Below the pieces are notes generated by a model. The model was not told the DNA's origin. It searched no databases and saw nothing but the letters and a program-made list of their open reading frames with translations. Made by a program: the position numbers and the translations under genes. Shown in pieces: positions 34,783 to 45,023 of a DNA stretch of 64,000 nt. Source of the stretch: an uncultured Gemmataceae bacterium. Lineage in GTDB: Bacteria; Planctomycetota; Planctomycetia; Gemmatales; Gemmataceae. How positions within the stretch are numbered: position 1 is the first letter of the stretch; each line of letters opens with the position of its first letter. The stretch is taken from positions 62,001-126,000 of the forward strand of contig CALDUY010000027.1 of assembly GCA_937923405.1 (NCBI GenBank), in the 5' to 3' direction.

Positions 34783-37700
34783 GGGCCATCGACGCCGAGG
34801 CCCGAGCGGTTCATGTCGATCCGAACGGCCGGGTCATTACCGAGGTACTCAACGCCGCGGGTGAAGTGGTCAGAACCTTCGACGCCATTGGCAACTTCGG
34901 CACGACCGAGCGCGACGTGCGCGGACTGGTCACACGCATCACCGATGCTCGCGGCAACGTCACCAACCTCTCTTACGACGTCCGCGGCAACCCCGTCCGC
35001 ATCGACGACGGCGTCGGCGTGCCGATCGAAGGAACCGACGCCAGCGTGAACTTATTCCCCAACCAGTCGCTAGAGGCTCGAGCGCGCGGCTTTTTCGTCG
35101 CCGTGGGCGACATCAACAATAACAATGACGGCCATCTCGACATCGTCGGCACTCACAACGACGTTAATGTCAGCAACAACACGTTGGGAATCTACCTGAA
35201 CAACGGCGACGGCACGTTCGCCGCACGCACCAACATCGGCAGCGGCGGCAACGATCCGCGCCGCGTCCAACTGGCCGACGTCAACGGCGACGGCACCTTC
35301 GCCCCCAAACGTGAATTTGCCGCTGCCACGGGAGCGTACCGCCAGGCCTTCGGTGATTTCGACCTCGACGGCGACCTCGACGTGTTGCTCGGCACCCGAT
35401 TTGAGGGAGCCGCCGTCATTCTTCGCAACCAAACCGTCTCGACTCAACTCCGTTCCGGGCCGGGGGTCAAATTGTTCTCCTACGACCCGGTGTTCAACCA
35501 GGTCGTCCGCGAGATCAACGAGGTCGGCCACGAGAACCGCTACCAGATCGATCCGACCAACGGCAACATCCTCAGCGCCACGCGCATCGTCGGCCTACCC
35601 GGCGGGGCCGACGATCTCGTCACCACCTTCACCTACAACGCCCGCGGCCAGATTCTCACCCGCACCGATCCCGCCGGCCGCGTCACCGAGTTCGAGTACG
35701 ACGCCCTGGGTCACAAGGTGCGCGAGACGTTGGCCAAGGGCACCGCAGACGAAGCAACAACTCGGTTCGAGTACGACCTGGCGGGCAACGTCAAGGCGAT
35801 CCTCGACGCGCTGGGCCGACGCACCGAGTTTGAGTACGACCTGATGAACCGCATCACCCGCATCCTCGACGCGCTGGGCGGAGAGACGCGGTTCGAGTAC
35901 GACGCTGCCGGCAACCAGATCGCCCGGATCAACGCCCTGGGAGTGACGACCCGCTACGAGTACGACGAACAGAATCGCAACATCCGCGAGATTGACGCGC
36001 TGGGCGGAGTTACTTCGGTCGTCTACAGCCAGACCGGCAAGATCCTCGAACAGACCGACGCCCTCGGTCGAATCACTCGCTTCAAGTACGATGCCCGCGA
36101 TCGACTGATCGAGCGGATCGACTCCGCCGGCGGCGTGAGACGCTACAGCTACGACCTCGACAACAACCTGATCAGCACCACCGATCCGACCGGGGCGACG
36201 ACGATACAAACGGTTGACTCGCGCGGCCGCGTGACGCAGATCGTTGATGCGCTGGGCAACTCCACGCGATTCCTCTACGACGGAGCGGATCAGCTCGTCG
36301 GCGAGGTCGATGCCCGCAACAACATCACGCGGCTATTCTACGACGATCTGGGGCAACTGGTGCGGACTGTGGATGCCCTGGGTGGCGAGGAGCGGCGCAC
36401 CTACGACCGCGTCAGCAACCTGACCAGCACCACCGACGCGCTGGGCCGGACCACGACCTACGTCCTCGACGCTCGTGATCGCTTGACCCACGTCATCGAT
36501 CCCGCCGGCGGAGTGATCGTCACGACCTACGATGCCGTCAGCAACGTACTCACCGTCACCGACCAGAACGGCGGAGTGCGCCGCTACGAATACGACGCTC
36601 TGAACCGCCGAATCAAGGACACCGACACGCTGGGCAACGAGACGCAGGTGACTTACGACGCGGTCGGCAATCTTACCACCCTCACCAACGCCCGAGGCTT
36701 CACCTCGACGCGCCAATACGATGCGCTCAACCGATTGGTGCAATTCACCGATGCGCTCGGCGGAGTGGTGACGACGACCTACGACGCCCTCGGTCGGGTC
36801 ATCGCCCGGACCGATCCGCTGGGGCGAACCACTCAGTTCGAGTACGACGCCCTGGGCAATCTCAACCAGATCACCGACGCCCTGGGCAACGTCACCCGCT
36901 TCGAGCATGACGCGCGGTCGCAGATGACGGCGCTCCGCGACGCCCTGGGCAACACGACCCGCTTCGAGTATGACGCGCTGGGGCGGAACACACGCATCAT
37001 TGATGCTCTGGGCGGCGTCAACGTCCGCGAGTACGACGCCAACGGTAACCGCGTGGCCGAGGTCGATCCGTTGGGCAACCGCAGCGTGACCGAGTACGAC
37101 GCCCTCAATCGTCCGTTCCGTGGCACCGACGCGCTGGGGAACGTCTCGACGTTTGTCCTCGATGCCGTCGGCCAGGTGGTCGCCGCCATCGATGCCCTGG
37201 GTCGAACCACCACGTTCGAGTACGACAGCCGGGGCAACCGCACGCGCGAGAATCGCCCGCTGGGACGGTTCGTCGTCTACACCTACGACGCCAACAGTCG
37301 GATGTCGCGCGTCACGCAGACCGGCCCCGGCGTGGCCGAGAAGCGCGTCGATTTCCGCTACGACGCCGTAGGGCAGTACGTCGGCATCGACCGCTTCGCC
37401 GACGTGGCCGGCACGACGCTGATCGGGACAACGCAGTACACGTTCGATCTGGGCGGTCGGCCCACTGAGGTGAGCCACGTTCGCGGTGGTACGACGTTTA
37501 ATGCTTTCACCTCGCAGTTCGACGCCGCCAACCAGTTGATCCAGCGCACGAGCAACGACGGCGTCAGCAACTTCACCTTCGATGCCCAGCAGCAGCTGAC
37601 CGCTGCCGATCACTCGTTCCAGGCCGACGAAGCGTACAACTACGATGAGACGGGCAACCGCGTCGGCGGCGACATCACCATCGGGCCGAGCAATCGCCTG

Positions 37701-39161
37701 CTCGTCGATGGCGCCCTGGTGTACGAGTACGACGTCGAGGGCAACCGCACCCGGATGACCAACACCGTTACCGGCAACGTGACGGAATACAGCTACGATC
37801 ACCGGAATCGGCTAATCGGCGTGACGGTGCGTTCGTCCGACAACGCGGTGCTGATGCAGGCGTCGTATGCCTACGACGGCTACAACCGCCGCATCGCTCG
37901 CACGGTGGACGCCGACGGCGACGGCCCGGGGGCGGCGACGACGTTCCGCTATGTTTGGGAGGGCAATCATCCGACATTGGTCTTCGACGGCAACGGAACC
38001 CTGCTGCGTCGTGCCCTGGTGGGCAACGTCGTCGATCAGATCCTGGCCGAGGGCGTCGATGCCGTGCTGGGCAACGGCGTGTTCGACACCACGACCGCGA
38101 TCGTGCAAGGGACGGCAAACGGCATCGCCAACAGCGCGACGTTCGGGACGTTCGACCACGTCCGCGAGGCCTTGGTGGGCGACACCGGAACGCAAAGCAC
38201 CGCCTTCAAGGTGGCGAACATCGTCAGCGACGTCGGCTTCAGTCTGGCGCCCATGTTCATCCCCGGCCAGCAGGCCAAGCTGGCGGCGCGCGGCGAGCAA
38301 CTGGCGGCTAACGTCGCGCAGTTGCAAAAGGGAGCGGTGAAGCTCGCCAAGAGAGTCAACGGCAAGAATCCGCAACTGGTGGCCAACGCCTTCCGCGACC
38401 TGGACAACGCCCGGCGACTGCTGTTGCTCAACCAACTGGGCAAGCCGTTCGCGATCGCCCAGGCGATTGGCCAGCCGGTGCGGGGCATCGTCGATGCCTT
38501 GAAACTGCTGCTCGGCCCCTGCCCCAGCAACGGCGATCTGGCGCTGGGAGGAATCTTCCTGGCGTTGGGCGGCCTAGGACTCAAGGGCGGCATCCAGCAA
38601 GCCAAGGGAGCGATTAACGCCCTGCGTAACCCGCCACAGCTGGCCAACAAGCCCAGCCTGATGGACGATCCGGCCATCAAGGCGTTCATCCTGAAGAACC
38701 CGCTGCACGTTCTGGGCGATAACGACATCGACTTGATCCGTCAGGCAGCGGCGGCCGGCTTCGGCACGGACGTTGGCGCGTTCCAGAAAGCGCAACCAGC
38801 CGCGCAATTCGCCGCGGCAGAAAACGCGCGGCTGATTCAGCAGGAACTGGACGCCCTTCGCCTGGCGGAGAAGATCGAGGACTTCCAAAAGGGAATCGGT
38901 CAGGCCAACGCCGCCTTGAAAGCGCAACTGCCGGACATCCAGGCCAATTTCGGCCTGATGGATGCCGACTTGAAGGACGCGATTGGGGGATTAGGCCGAG
39001 CATTGGGCTTATCCGCCGACGATGCTGCGGAAATTGTCAGAATCCAGGGGCTGGATGCTCTGGACCTGGGCGAGCTGGCGAAATTCCTGGCGACACCGCT
39101 GAAGCCCAAAGTCGGCGGCGGTCCTACTCAAGAGGTGTTGGACTTCTTCAATAATCTGTAA
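34761..39161 (+). pseudogene. RHS-type giant surface protein, fragment 4 (FG-GAP insert, YD repeats, C-terminal region)
   Basis: About 1465 residues. After two YD units an FG-GAP/VCBS-like insert with calcium-type loops occurs (GDINNNNDGHLDIVGT; GDFDLDGDLDVLLG; about 35085-35430). More than 25 YD repeats follow (for example FEYDALGHKVRETLA, YEYDEQNRNIREIDALGGVT). They wrap toxin domains in polymorphic-toxin RHS proteins. The RHS-core motif (DPxGRFLSQDP-like) is absent: the sequence goes from VVDQILAEGVDAVLGNG directly into a helical C-terminal domain of about 360 residues with no recognised toxin motif. The open frame extends upstream to 33924, but that part is out-of-frame noise. No immunity-like gene follows. 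Confidence 0.78.
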
Positions 39162-39240
39162 TAGGTCCGGTGACCACGCCTTGGTCGGCGAGACCCTGCG
39201 TGGTCCCGACGGTCACGACCCGACGGGTGTTGCAGAGCAC

Positions 39241-39308
39241 GGAGGACTGACGTCCTCCACTCAGAGAAGTCGTTGCAGAGCGTCCGAGCGGAGGACGTAA
39301 GTCCTCCG
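39241..39308. repeat. Two GGAGGAC-type palindromes
   Basis: GGAGGAC-TGAC-GTCCTCC (39241-39258) and CGGAGGAC-GTAA-GTCCTCCG (39289-39308) are hairpins 30 bases apart. The surrounding sequence AGCACGGAGGACTGACGTCC is matched by a copy at 43491-43515, so this is a dispersed repeat family. It lies in the 259-base gap between the RHS gene and the convergent DUF1552 gene, and is the only feature I see there. Confidence 0.7.
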
Positions 39309-39420
39309 TGGGGGTCGCGAATCAAAGCGGGCAGACACCAGGCAGCGATCCATCAGAAAAGAAAACAAAAACTAGGCCGCTGACCTCCTTCCCACGTCGG
39401 CTCGTGACGAAATCTTATCA

Positions 39421-40755
39421 CTAGATTAAGTTGTTCAGTGTACCGGTTGAATCGGCAAATTTTGTGGTTTCCACTCCCATCTTCTGCAGCACGCTAAGCA
39501 GCACATTGGCCAATGGCGGGTGTTTGTCAGGATTATGTCGGAGGTGCTGGCCGAGCTTGAGACCGAGCTTGCGTCCACCCGCGATCAGAAGAGGCAGATT
39601 TTTCGGGGAGTGGTCGCCGCCGGTGCCGCTGTTCATCCCTGAACCGTACAGGAGGATAGTACGGTCGAGGACTGTGCCATCTCCTTCAGTAGTCGATTTG
39701 AGCATACCCAGGAAGCGGCCCAGTTTGGTCAAGTGGAATCGGTCGATCTCTGCCAATTTCTTAAGCATACCGGCATCGCCGCCATGATGCGAAAGTTCGT
39801 GATGATTTTCTCCGGCTCCGCCATATCCCCCCGCTTCGCGGCTCCATTCAAAGGTGATGACGCGCGTCATATCGGTGACAAAGGCGAGATAGCACAGTTC
39901 GAGCATGACATCGAGCCACATCGGGCGGTCGTGGGCATTCATGGGCTGGCTATTGAGCTGTAACCCGGTCGATTTCACCTCCGGTTTGGGAACATGGATC
40001 CAATTCTGCAAGCGCTCGATCTGCTTTTCGGTCTGGCGGACACTGCTCAGATACTCATCGAGTTTCTGGCGATCTTTGGCTCCCAGCTTTCGGCTCAGGG
40101 CGGCGGATTCGGCGACCACATCGTCGAGGATGCTACGTCGTTCCGCGTAGCGTTTGATGGCGGCCCGCTTGTCACTATCGGTGTCCGGAACGAACAAACG
40201 CTCGAACAGTCGTCGTGGGTTGTTTTCGGCGGGGAGAGGCGTGCCGTTGATGTCGAAGGACAGAGTGTGGCTGTGCCCGGCGGCTCCTGTGCCGCTCATA
40301 TCACTCAATTGAAGGGAGGGAAAGCGTGTCCGTTGACCGTGAACTTCCGCGGCTAGCTGGTCGGCGCTGATGCTGTTCGTGTAGTCTGCGCCCGGTCTGG
40401 ACTTCAGGTTGGCCGCCGTCAACCAGGTATCGGCTCCGCTGTGACCGCCTTGGGCTGCGGGGTGGCCTAGCCCACTCAACAACGTGAACTCTTGCCGATA
40501 AGCCTGGAGCACTTGAAGGGTAGGTGAGAGCGTATATTTTTCCCCTTCGTCTGCGGGAAGCCACTCCAGGATATTCACTCCGTTTGGCACATAACAGCAG
40601 ATCATTCGAGGAGCGGCTTCTACGGCCGATTTGCTCCACGGCTTGAACGTGGAGGGAGCCGAGCAGAGCCGTGGCAACATCGAATCGAGAAAGGGCAGAG
40701 CCAGGCAAGCTCCTGCCGCGCGAAGTACAGCACGTCGGCTCATCAGTCGGGTCAT
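39421..40755 (-). CDS. DUF1552 domain-containing protein
   Basis: The product has 444 residues. It starts with a twin-arginine-like signal (SRRAVLRAAGACLALPF), so Tat export is plausible. The DUF1552 family is known almost only from planctomycetes and relatives, and is nearly always encoded beside a DUF1592/DUF1587 protein, as here (27 bases downstream of it). Visible features: LRSLDSML-type start, MICCYVPNGVNILEW, an HSGADTWLTA segment and a C-terminal LLYGSGMNSGTGGDHSPKNL then PLLIAGG, resembling the alkaline phosphatase-like DUF1501 family. Function unknown; likely extracytoplasmic and working with the partner haem protein. Start has a GGAGAC site 5 bases upstream. Confidence 0.93.
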   Translation of the reverse strand: MTRLMSRRAVLRAAGACLALPFLDSMLPRLCSAPSTFKPWSKSAVEAAPRMICCYVPNGVNILEWLPADEGEKYTLSPTLQVLQAYRQEFTLLSGLGHPAAQGGHSGADTWLTAANLKSRPGADYTNSISADQLAAEVHGQRTRFPSLQLSDMSGTGAAGHSHTLSFDINGTPLPAENNPRRLFERLFVPDTDSDKRAAIKRYAERRSILDDVVAESAALSRKLGAKDRQKLDEYLSSVRQTEKQIERLQNWIHVPKPEVKSTGLQLNSQPMNAHDRPMWLDVMLELCYLAFVTDMTRVITFEWSREAGGYGGAGENHHELSHHGGDAGMLKKLAEIDRFHLTKLGRFLGMLKSTTEGDGTVLDRTILLYGSGMNSGTGGDHSPKNLPLLIAGGRKLGLKLGQHLRHNPDKHPPLANVLLSVLQKMGVETTKFADSTGTLNNLI

Positions 40756-40782
40756 CTCTTGTCTCCTCGATGCATGATGAAT

Positions 40783-43323
40783 TCACTTCGACTCGAACAA
40801 CTCCGAGGTGGCCACAAAGCGGATAAGCGATCGCAATGTTTTGCCATTTTGCTTCATGTGTTCGACGGCCGCTTTCACCGTCGGCTGATCAGCTAGGCCC
40901 AGTTCACGACCGAGGGCGTAGGTGAACATCTTCGAGGCCAAGCACTTCAAAAAGAGATCCTCATTCTTCAGCAGGGCTTCCTGCAAACCAGTGACGCCGA
41001 CAATCTTTGTACCGTCGATCATTTCAGCAGTCGCATCGATTTTCGGATCGTTCTTCTCGATGCGGCCTTTATACCCGAATCCCTCTTGTTGGCGCCATTC
41101 ACCGGCGGCATTGAAGTTCTCTAGCGCGAAGCCGAGTGGATCGATTTTATTGTGACACCGGGCGCACTGATCTAACGTGCGGTGGATCTCCAGCCGCTGT
41201 CGAACAGTGGCTTTGTCGATGCCCGGCACCTTGGGAGCGATCTCGCCTGCATTGGCGACGGGCAATCCCGGATCGATGCCCAGCAGCGTTTTCAAGATCC
41301 ACGTTCCGCGTTTGACCGGCGACGTACGAGTGCCATTGGATGTAATAGTGAGAATACTGGCTTGGGTTGGTATTCCTCCGCGGAGAACGCCGGCAGGAAC
41401 CGAGACTTTGCGAAAATGATCTCCTCGAACACCGGCGATGCCGTAGAAGCGTGCCAAACGCTCATTGATGACCACAAAGTCCGAGCGGATCAGCGTCGAC
41501 ACCGGATGGTCGTTCTTCAAGATTTCGCGGAAGAATTCCTCGCTCTCACGAACGATGCTCACTTCCAGATGGCGATCGTAACGTGGGTAGAGATCGGGAG
41601 CGGGCGGATTACTGCCCACTTCACGCAGCCCAAGCCACTGACCGGCGAAATTGGACACGAAGGCATCCGCTCGTGGATCCTTGAGCATCCGCTCGATCTG
41701 TTGTAGACGTCGAGTTCGGTCCGAGAGTTGGCCGGCATCGGCGAGCCGCCTCAGCTCGTCATCGGGGGGGCTGCTCCAGATAAAGTAGCTCAGACGTGCG
41801 GCCAATTCCTGATCGCTAATCTTTCGGGTGCCGTCGCGTGCTGGCTCCACCAAAAACAGGAAGTGAGGAGAAATCAGTATCGCGGTCAGTGGATGTTTGA
41901 TCGCCTGGACAAAGCTAGCTCCGTCTCGTTTAGCCTGATCAAAGTATTTGAGCTTGGCCTGCACCTCGCTGTCGCTCACCGAACGACGGTAGGCTTTCTG
42001 CATAAACCGCTGGAGAACTTCGTAAGCGTATTTCCACTCATCAGTAGTTTGCAGAGGGCTATTGTAGAAAACGCGGGTGTGCGAGGAAGGTGGCCAAGCG
42101 TCGAACACTGGTCCTTCGACCTCGAACCAGTCGATCATCGCCTCGGGTCGGGCGAACGTCTCGCGGCGTTGAAGCCAGAAGTTTTCCAGCACGGATGGAA
42201 TGCTGTAGGCATATTCAAACTGAATGGCCGCCGATTCCGTAGTGAAGCGGACCCGAAATTCATGCGTTTTTGGACTGTCCGGAGTACCATCCAGATCAAA
42301 TTCATCGACGGTGCGCGGCTGAGGCCCCAGCCAGAGCGTCAGTTTCAGCCGCGGCGGACCGTAGTCATACATGCGATCCGTCTTGAAGTGTTCCATGTCA
42401 CGATGGTATTGCTCGTCGTGATAGGGCTTGCCTCTGGGATTTTCGGCGTTCTGATCCTCACGCCGTTTCGCGAGGATCGGTTCTACCGACTTCAAGACTG
42501 CCTCGCGGCTTGGCACTCGGCCTGCGGCTCTGACTCGAATGATGTAATCCCCCGCGACAGGCACACGGAAATCCCGGGCATCAACGACCTTGTCCCAGCT
42601 GTTGTGGTGGATGACCACCCATTCGCCCTCTTGTTTGTTGTTATTGCCGTTGACTAGCGGATTGTTCTGGTCATTGAGCCGTACCCGAGTCTGGTCCATC
42701 GCTCCGACTCTGGGGTTAAACCGCCAGCGGACGCTCTTCGGCCTGTCTCCTTCCACTAGGGCTCGGTCCAGGATCTGCTTGGCCGCATTTAGGTACATTT
42801 CGATGTGCAGCGGCGACAGGGTCAGCGCTTCGCCATTGTTATCGAACCCGCCAGCGGGGGGATCTTGAGGGAAGGCGCTGGTGTCAAAATGGATCCCAAA
42901 CAGATCGCGAATGGTGTTTTTGTACTCGGCCCGATTCAGGCGTCGCAGAACGACAGCCGAGCCACGTTTGTCCAACTCCGCGCGGACCGCTTGTTCAGTG
43001 ATCCAATCGACCACTTTGGCCACTTCCGAGGCTTTGGGCTGTTTCTGTTTCTTGGGGGGCATCTCATGGCTGTTCAAGACATTGACGACTTCACGCCATC
43101 TGCTCTGGGTGAGCGGATCCATGAAGTCATTGCCCAACCGCTTTGGGTCGAGTCCGAAGCCTCCCTTCGGCTTGTCTCCAGTGTGGCAGTGATTGCAGTA
43201 GCTGGCGAAGAACGGCGCGACTGTTCGCTCGTACCCGAAAGTGTCCGGGCGAAATGTGGGCTTTTCACCGGCCCAGACAGGCACCTGAAATAGGCCGAGT
43301 AGAAGCAAGCTAAAAAGTCGCAT
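40783..43323 (-). CDS. DUF1592 protein with N-terminal cytochrome-c-like domain
   Basis: The product has 846 residues with a signal peptide (MRLFSLLLLGLFQVPVWAG). A cytochrome c motif CNHCH (about residue 43) marks an N-terminal planctomycete-type cytochrome domain. The usual order of DUF1587, DUF1595, DUF1592, DUF1588 and DUF1585 domains follows: RLNRAEYKNTIRDLFGI, YRRSVSDSEVQAKLKYFDQA, ARLSYFIWSSPPDDELRRL, RRGI-type PAGVLRGGIPTQASILTITS, and IHRTLDQCARCHNKIDPLGF, where the CARCH forms a second possible haem-binding motif. Probably a periplasmic redox protein. Co-transcribed with the DUF1552 gene. Confidence 0.93.
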   Translation of the reverse strand: MRLFSLLLLGLFQVPVWAGEKPTFRPDTFGYERTVAPFFASYCNHCHTGDKPKGGFGLDPKRLGNDFMDPLTQSRWREVVNVLNSHEMPPKKQKQPKASEVAKVVDWITEQAVRAELDKRGSAVVLRRLNRAEYKNTIRDLFGIHFDTSAFPQDPPAGGFDNNGEALTLSPLHIEMYLNAAKQILDRALVEGDRPKSVRWRFNPRVGAMDQTRVRLNDQNNPLVNGNNNKQEGEWVVIHHNSWDKVVDARDFRVPVAGDYIIRVRAAGRVPSREAVLKSVEPILAKRREDQNAENPRGKPYHDEQYHRDMEHFKTDRMYDYGPPRLKLTLWLGPQPRTVDEFDLDGTPDSPKTHEFRVRFTTESAAIQFEYAYSIPSVLENFWLQRRETFARPEAMIDWFEVEGPVFDAWPPSSHTRVFYNSPLQTTDEWKYAYEVLQRFMQKAYRRSVSDSEVQAKLKYFDQAKRDGASFVQAIKHPLTAILISPHFLFLVEPARDGTRKISDQELAARLSYFIWSSPPDDELRRLADAGQLSDRTRRLQQIERMLKDPRADAFVSNFAGQWLGLREVGSNPPAPDLYPRYDRHLEVSIVRESEEFFREILKNDHPVSTLIRSDFVVINERLARFYGIAGVRGDHFRKVSVPAGVLRGGIPTQASILTITSNGTRTSPVKRGTWILKTLLGIDPGLPVANAGEIAPKVPGIDKATVRQRLEIHRTLDQCARCHNKIDPLGFALENFNAAGEWRQQEGFGYKGRIEKNDPKIDATAEMIDGTKIVGVTGLQEALLKNEDLFLKCLASKMFTYALGRELGLADQPTVKAAVEHMKQNGKTLRSLIRFVATSELFESK

Positions 43324-43490
43324 GAGATGACCTCTGAACTGATCAAAATAGTATTCTAAAAAAGATATTAAGACGTTTGTCCCCTATCTGTCAAATCCAG
43401 GAACGACAGAACGTCCTCTTGTCGCTCCGACAGGGTTGAACTAGGGTCATCGTCGATGATGCTATCTTCGCCTCGGCTTTGCGGTCGGGA

Positions 43491-43516
43491 AGCACGGAGG
43501 GCTGACGCTCTCCGCT
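43491..43516. repeat. Copy of the GGAGGAC-type palindrome
   Basis: AGCACGGAGGGCTGACGCTC then TCCGCT repeats the element at 39238-39258 with four or so differences, and keeps an imperfect hairpin. Located in the 248-base gap between the DUF1592 gene (minus) and the serine hydrolase (plus). The rest of that gap shows no gene. Confidence 0.6.
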
Positions 43517-43571
43517 GGGAAGAGTCATTTCTGACCCGCCCTATAATTTTCAGCTGCAATGAATCACTAGA

Positions 43572-45023
43572 ATGCAGCAGCAAGTTGGCCCGAAAGGGAT
43601 GCTTCCATTGGTGTCTCCACAACTACTTCTGCTGTTGGCGGTGCAAGTTCCCAGTGAGCGGGAGTGTGACGAGACTGTGCGTCAAGCAATGCGGCGATGG
43701 GCGGTGCCGGGCTGCGCCGTGGTCCTCGTTCGTGAGGATCGCGTAGTCTACCTGCGCGGTCACGGCGTGCGGCAGGTCGGCGAATCGGACGCGGTGACGG
43801 CAGACACACTGTTTCCTCTGTCGTCGTGCAGTAAGGGCTTCACCAGCGCGGTGCTGGCCCAGCTTGTCGCCGAGGGCAAACTCAACTGGGACGATCCGGT
43901 TCGTCACCATCTACCCTGGTTCCGCCTGTCCGATCCGCTCGTCGAGCAAGCCGTGACCCTGCGCGATCTGTTGTGCCATCGCACCGGGCTGGGGCCGCAC
44001 GAACTGCTCTGGCACGGCGCTCCCTGGGGACCGGAAGAAGCGGTGCGACGGTTGCGTTACCTGCCGTTGGAGCGGCCCTTCCGCACTAGTGTGCAGTATC
44101 AAAGCACGGCCTTCGCCGCCGCCGGTCTCGCCGCCGAACGAGTGACCGGCCGTTCGTGGAGCCAGCTCGTGCAAGAACGGTTGCTTGGGCCGTTGCAGAT
44201 GACCGCGACGAAGACCAGCTACCCCGAGGCACACAAGACGGGCCAGCTGGCACGTGGGCACCTCGATGGCGAACTGGTCCGCTGGGCCGATAGTGCCCAA
44301 GCCGACCCGGCTATCTCGATCTACTCCTCAGCGCGCGATCTGGGAGCATGGCTGCGCTATCAGCTCCGCGAGCCGCTCTTAGCCGAGACGCACACGCCGC
44401 AGATGGTAACGCGACTTTCTCCCTCTCAAAAAAAGGCTTTTCCGAACACACATCAAATCAGTTACGCTCTGGGCTGGACCGTTCACGACTATCGTGGACT
44501 GAAGCTGGTGTCGCATGGCGGGTCGATCGATGGCTTCCGCTGTCATTTGACCCTGGTTCCCCAAAAGAAGCTGGGCATCGCCGTGCTGTGCAATCAACAA
44601 TTCATCCCGATGCCGTTGGCCTTGGCCAATACCTTGCTCGATCGGCAGTTGGGTTTTCCAGCGCGCGATTGGCACACGCTGCTGGAGCAGGTCGAGAGGG
44701 AGTTGGCTCAGGCCCGGCAACCGCCCCGCTGGCATCGCGGTACGTCTCCTTCGCGTGAGCTGTCGGCCTACGTCGGCGACTACGACCATCCCGCCTACGG
44801 CACGGTGAGCCTGTCGCCGCAACAGGGGCTGCTCGTTTGGCGGTGGCGGGAGGAGACAGTTCCGCTACAACATGGTCATTACGATACTTTCACTCTGGTT
44901 ACTCCGAGTCTCGGAGCAGCGACGCTGACCTTCTCGTTCCATCCGACCGGCGAAGTCGAAGCGTTCACCGTGACCGGCAAACTCGGCGTCAGCTTTCGTA
45001 AGGTTCGGAGGACTCCTCGATGA
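43572..45023 (+). CDS. Serine hydrolase of the beta-lactamase family
   Basis: The product has up to 483 residues. A hydrophobic N-terminus (SPQLLLLLAVQVPS) suggests export. The catalytic S-x-x-K is S85-C-S-K88 in PLSSCSKGFTS. The Y-x-N/S motif reads YQSTAFAAAG. The KTG-like motif is replaced by SHGGSIDGF. The extra C-terminal domain (about 380-483, YDHPAYGTVSLSPQQGLLVW) is the DUF3471-like beta domain seen in secreted planctomycete hydrolases. An alternative ATG at 43599 lies directly at the hydrophobic segment, so the true start is uncertain. The stop overlaps the ATG of the sulfatase gene (ATGA at 45020-45023), so the two are translationally coupled. Confidence 0.87.
   Translation: MQQQVGPKGMLPLVSPQLLLLLAVQVPSERECDETVRQAMRRWAVPGCAVVLVREDRVVYLRGHGVRQVGESDAVTADTLFPLSSCSKGFTSAVLAQLVAEGKLNWDDPVRHHLPWFRLSDPLVEQAVTLRDLLCHRTGLGPHELLWHGAPWGPEEAVRRLRYLPLERPFRTSVQYQSTAFAAAGLAAERVTGRSWSQLVQERLLGPLQMTATKTSYPEAHKTGQLARGHLDGELVRWADSAQADPAISIYSSARDLGAWLRYQLREPLLAETHTPQMVTRLSPSQKKAFPNTHQISYALGWTVHDYRGLKLVSHGGSIDGFRCHLTLVPQKKLGIAVLCNQQFIPMPLALANTLLDRQLGFPARDWHTLLEQVERELAQARQPPRWHRGTSPSRELSAYVGDYDHPAYGTVSLSPQQGLLVWRWREETVPLQHGHYDTFTLVTPSLGAATLTFSFHPTGEVEAFTVTGKLGVSFRKVRRTPR

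Noticed and set aside
36333-37802. 489-residue minus-strand frame inside the RHS gene
   Set aside because: Antisense shadow of the YD-repeat array: its regular VVLE...Q GVDD pattern is the reverse reading of the repeats.
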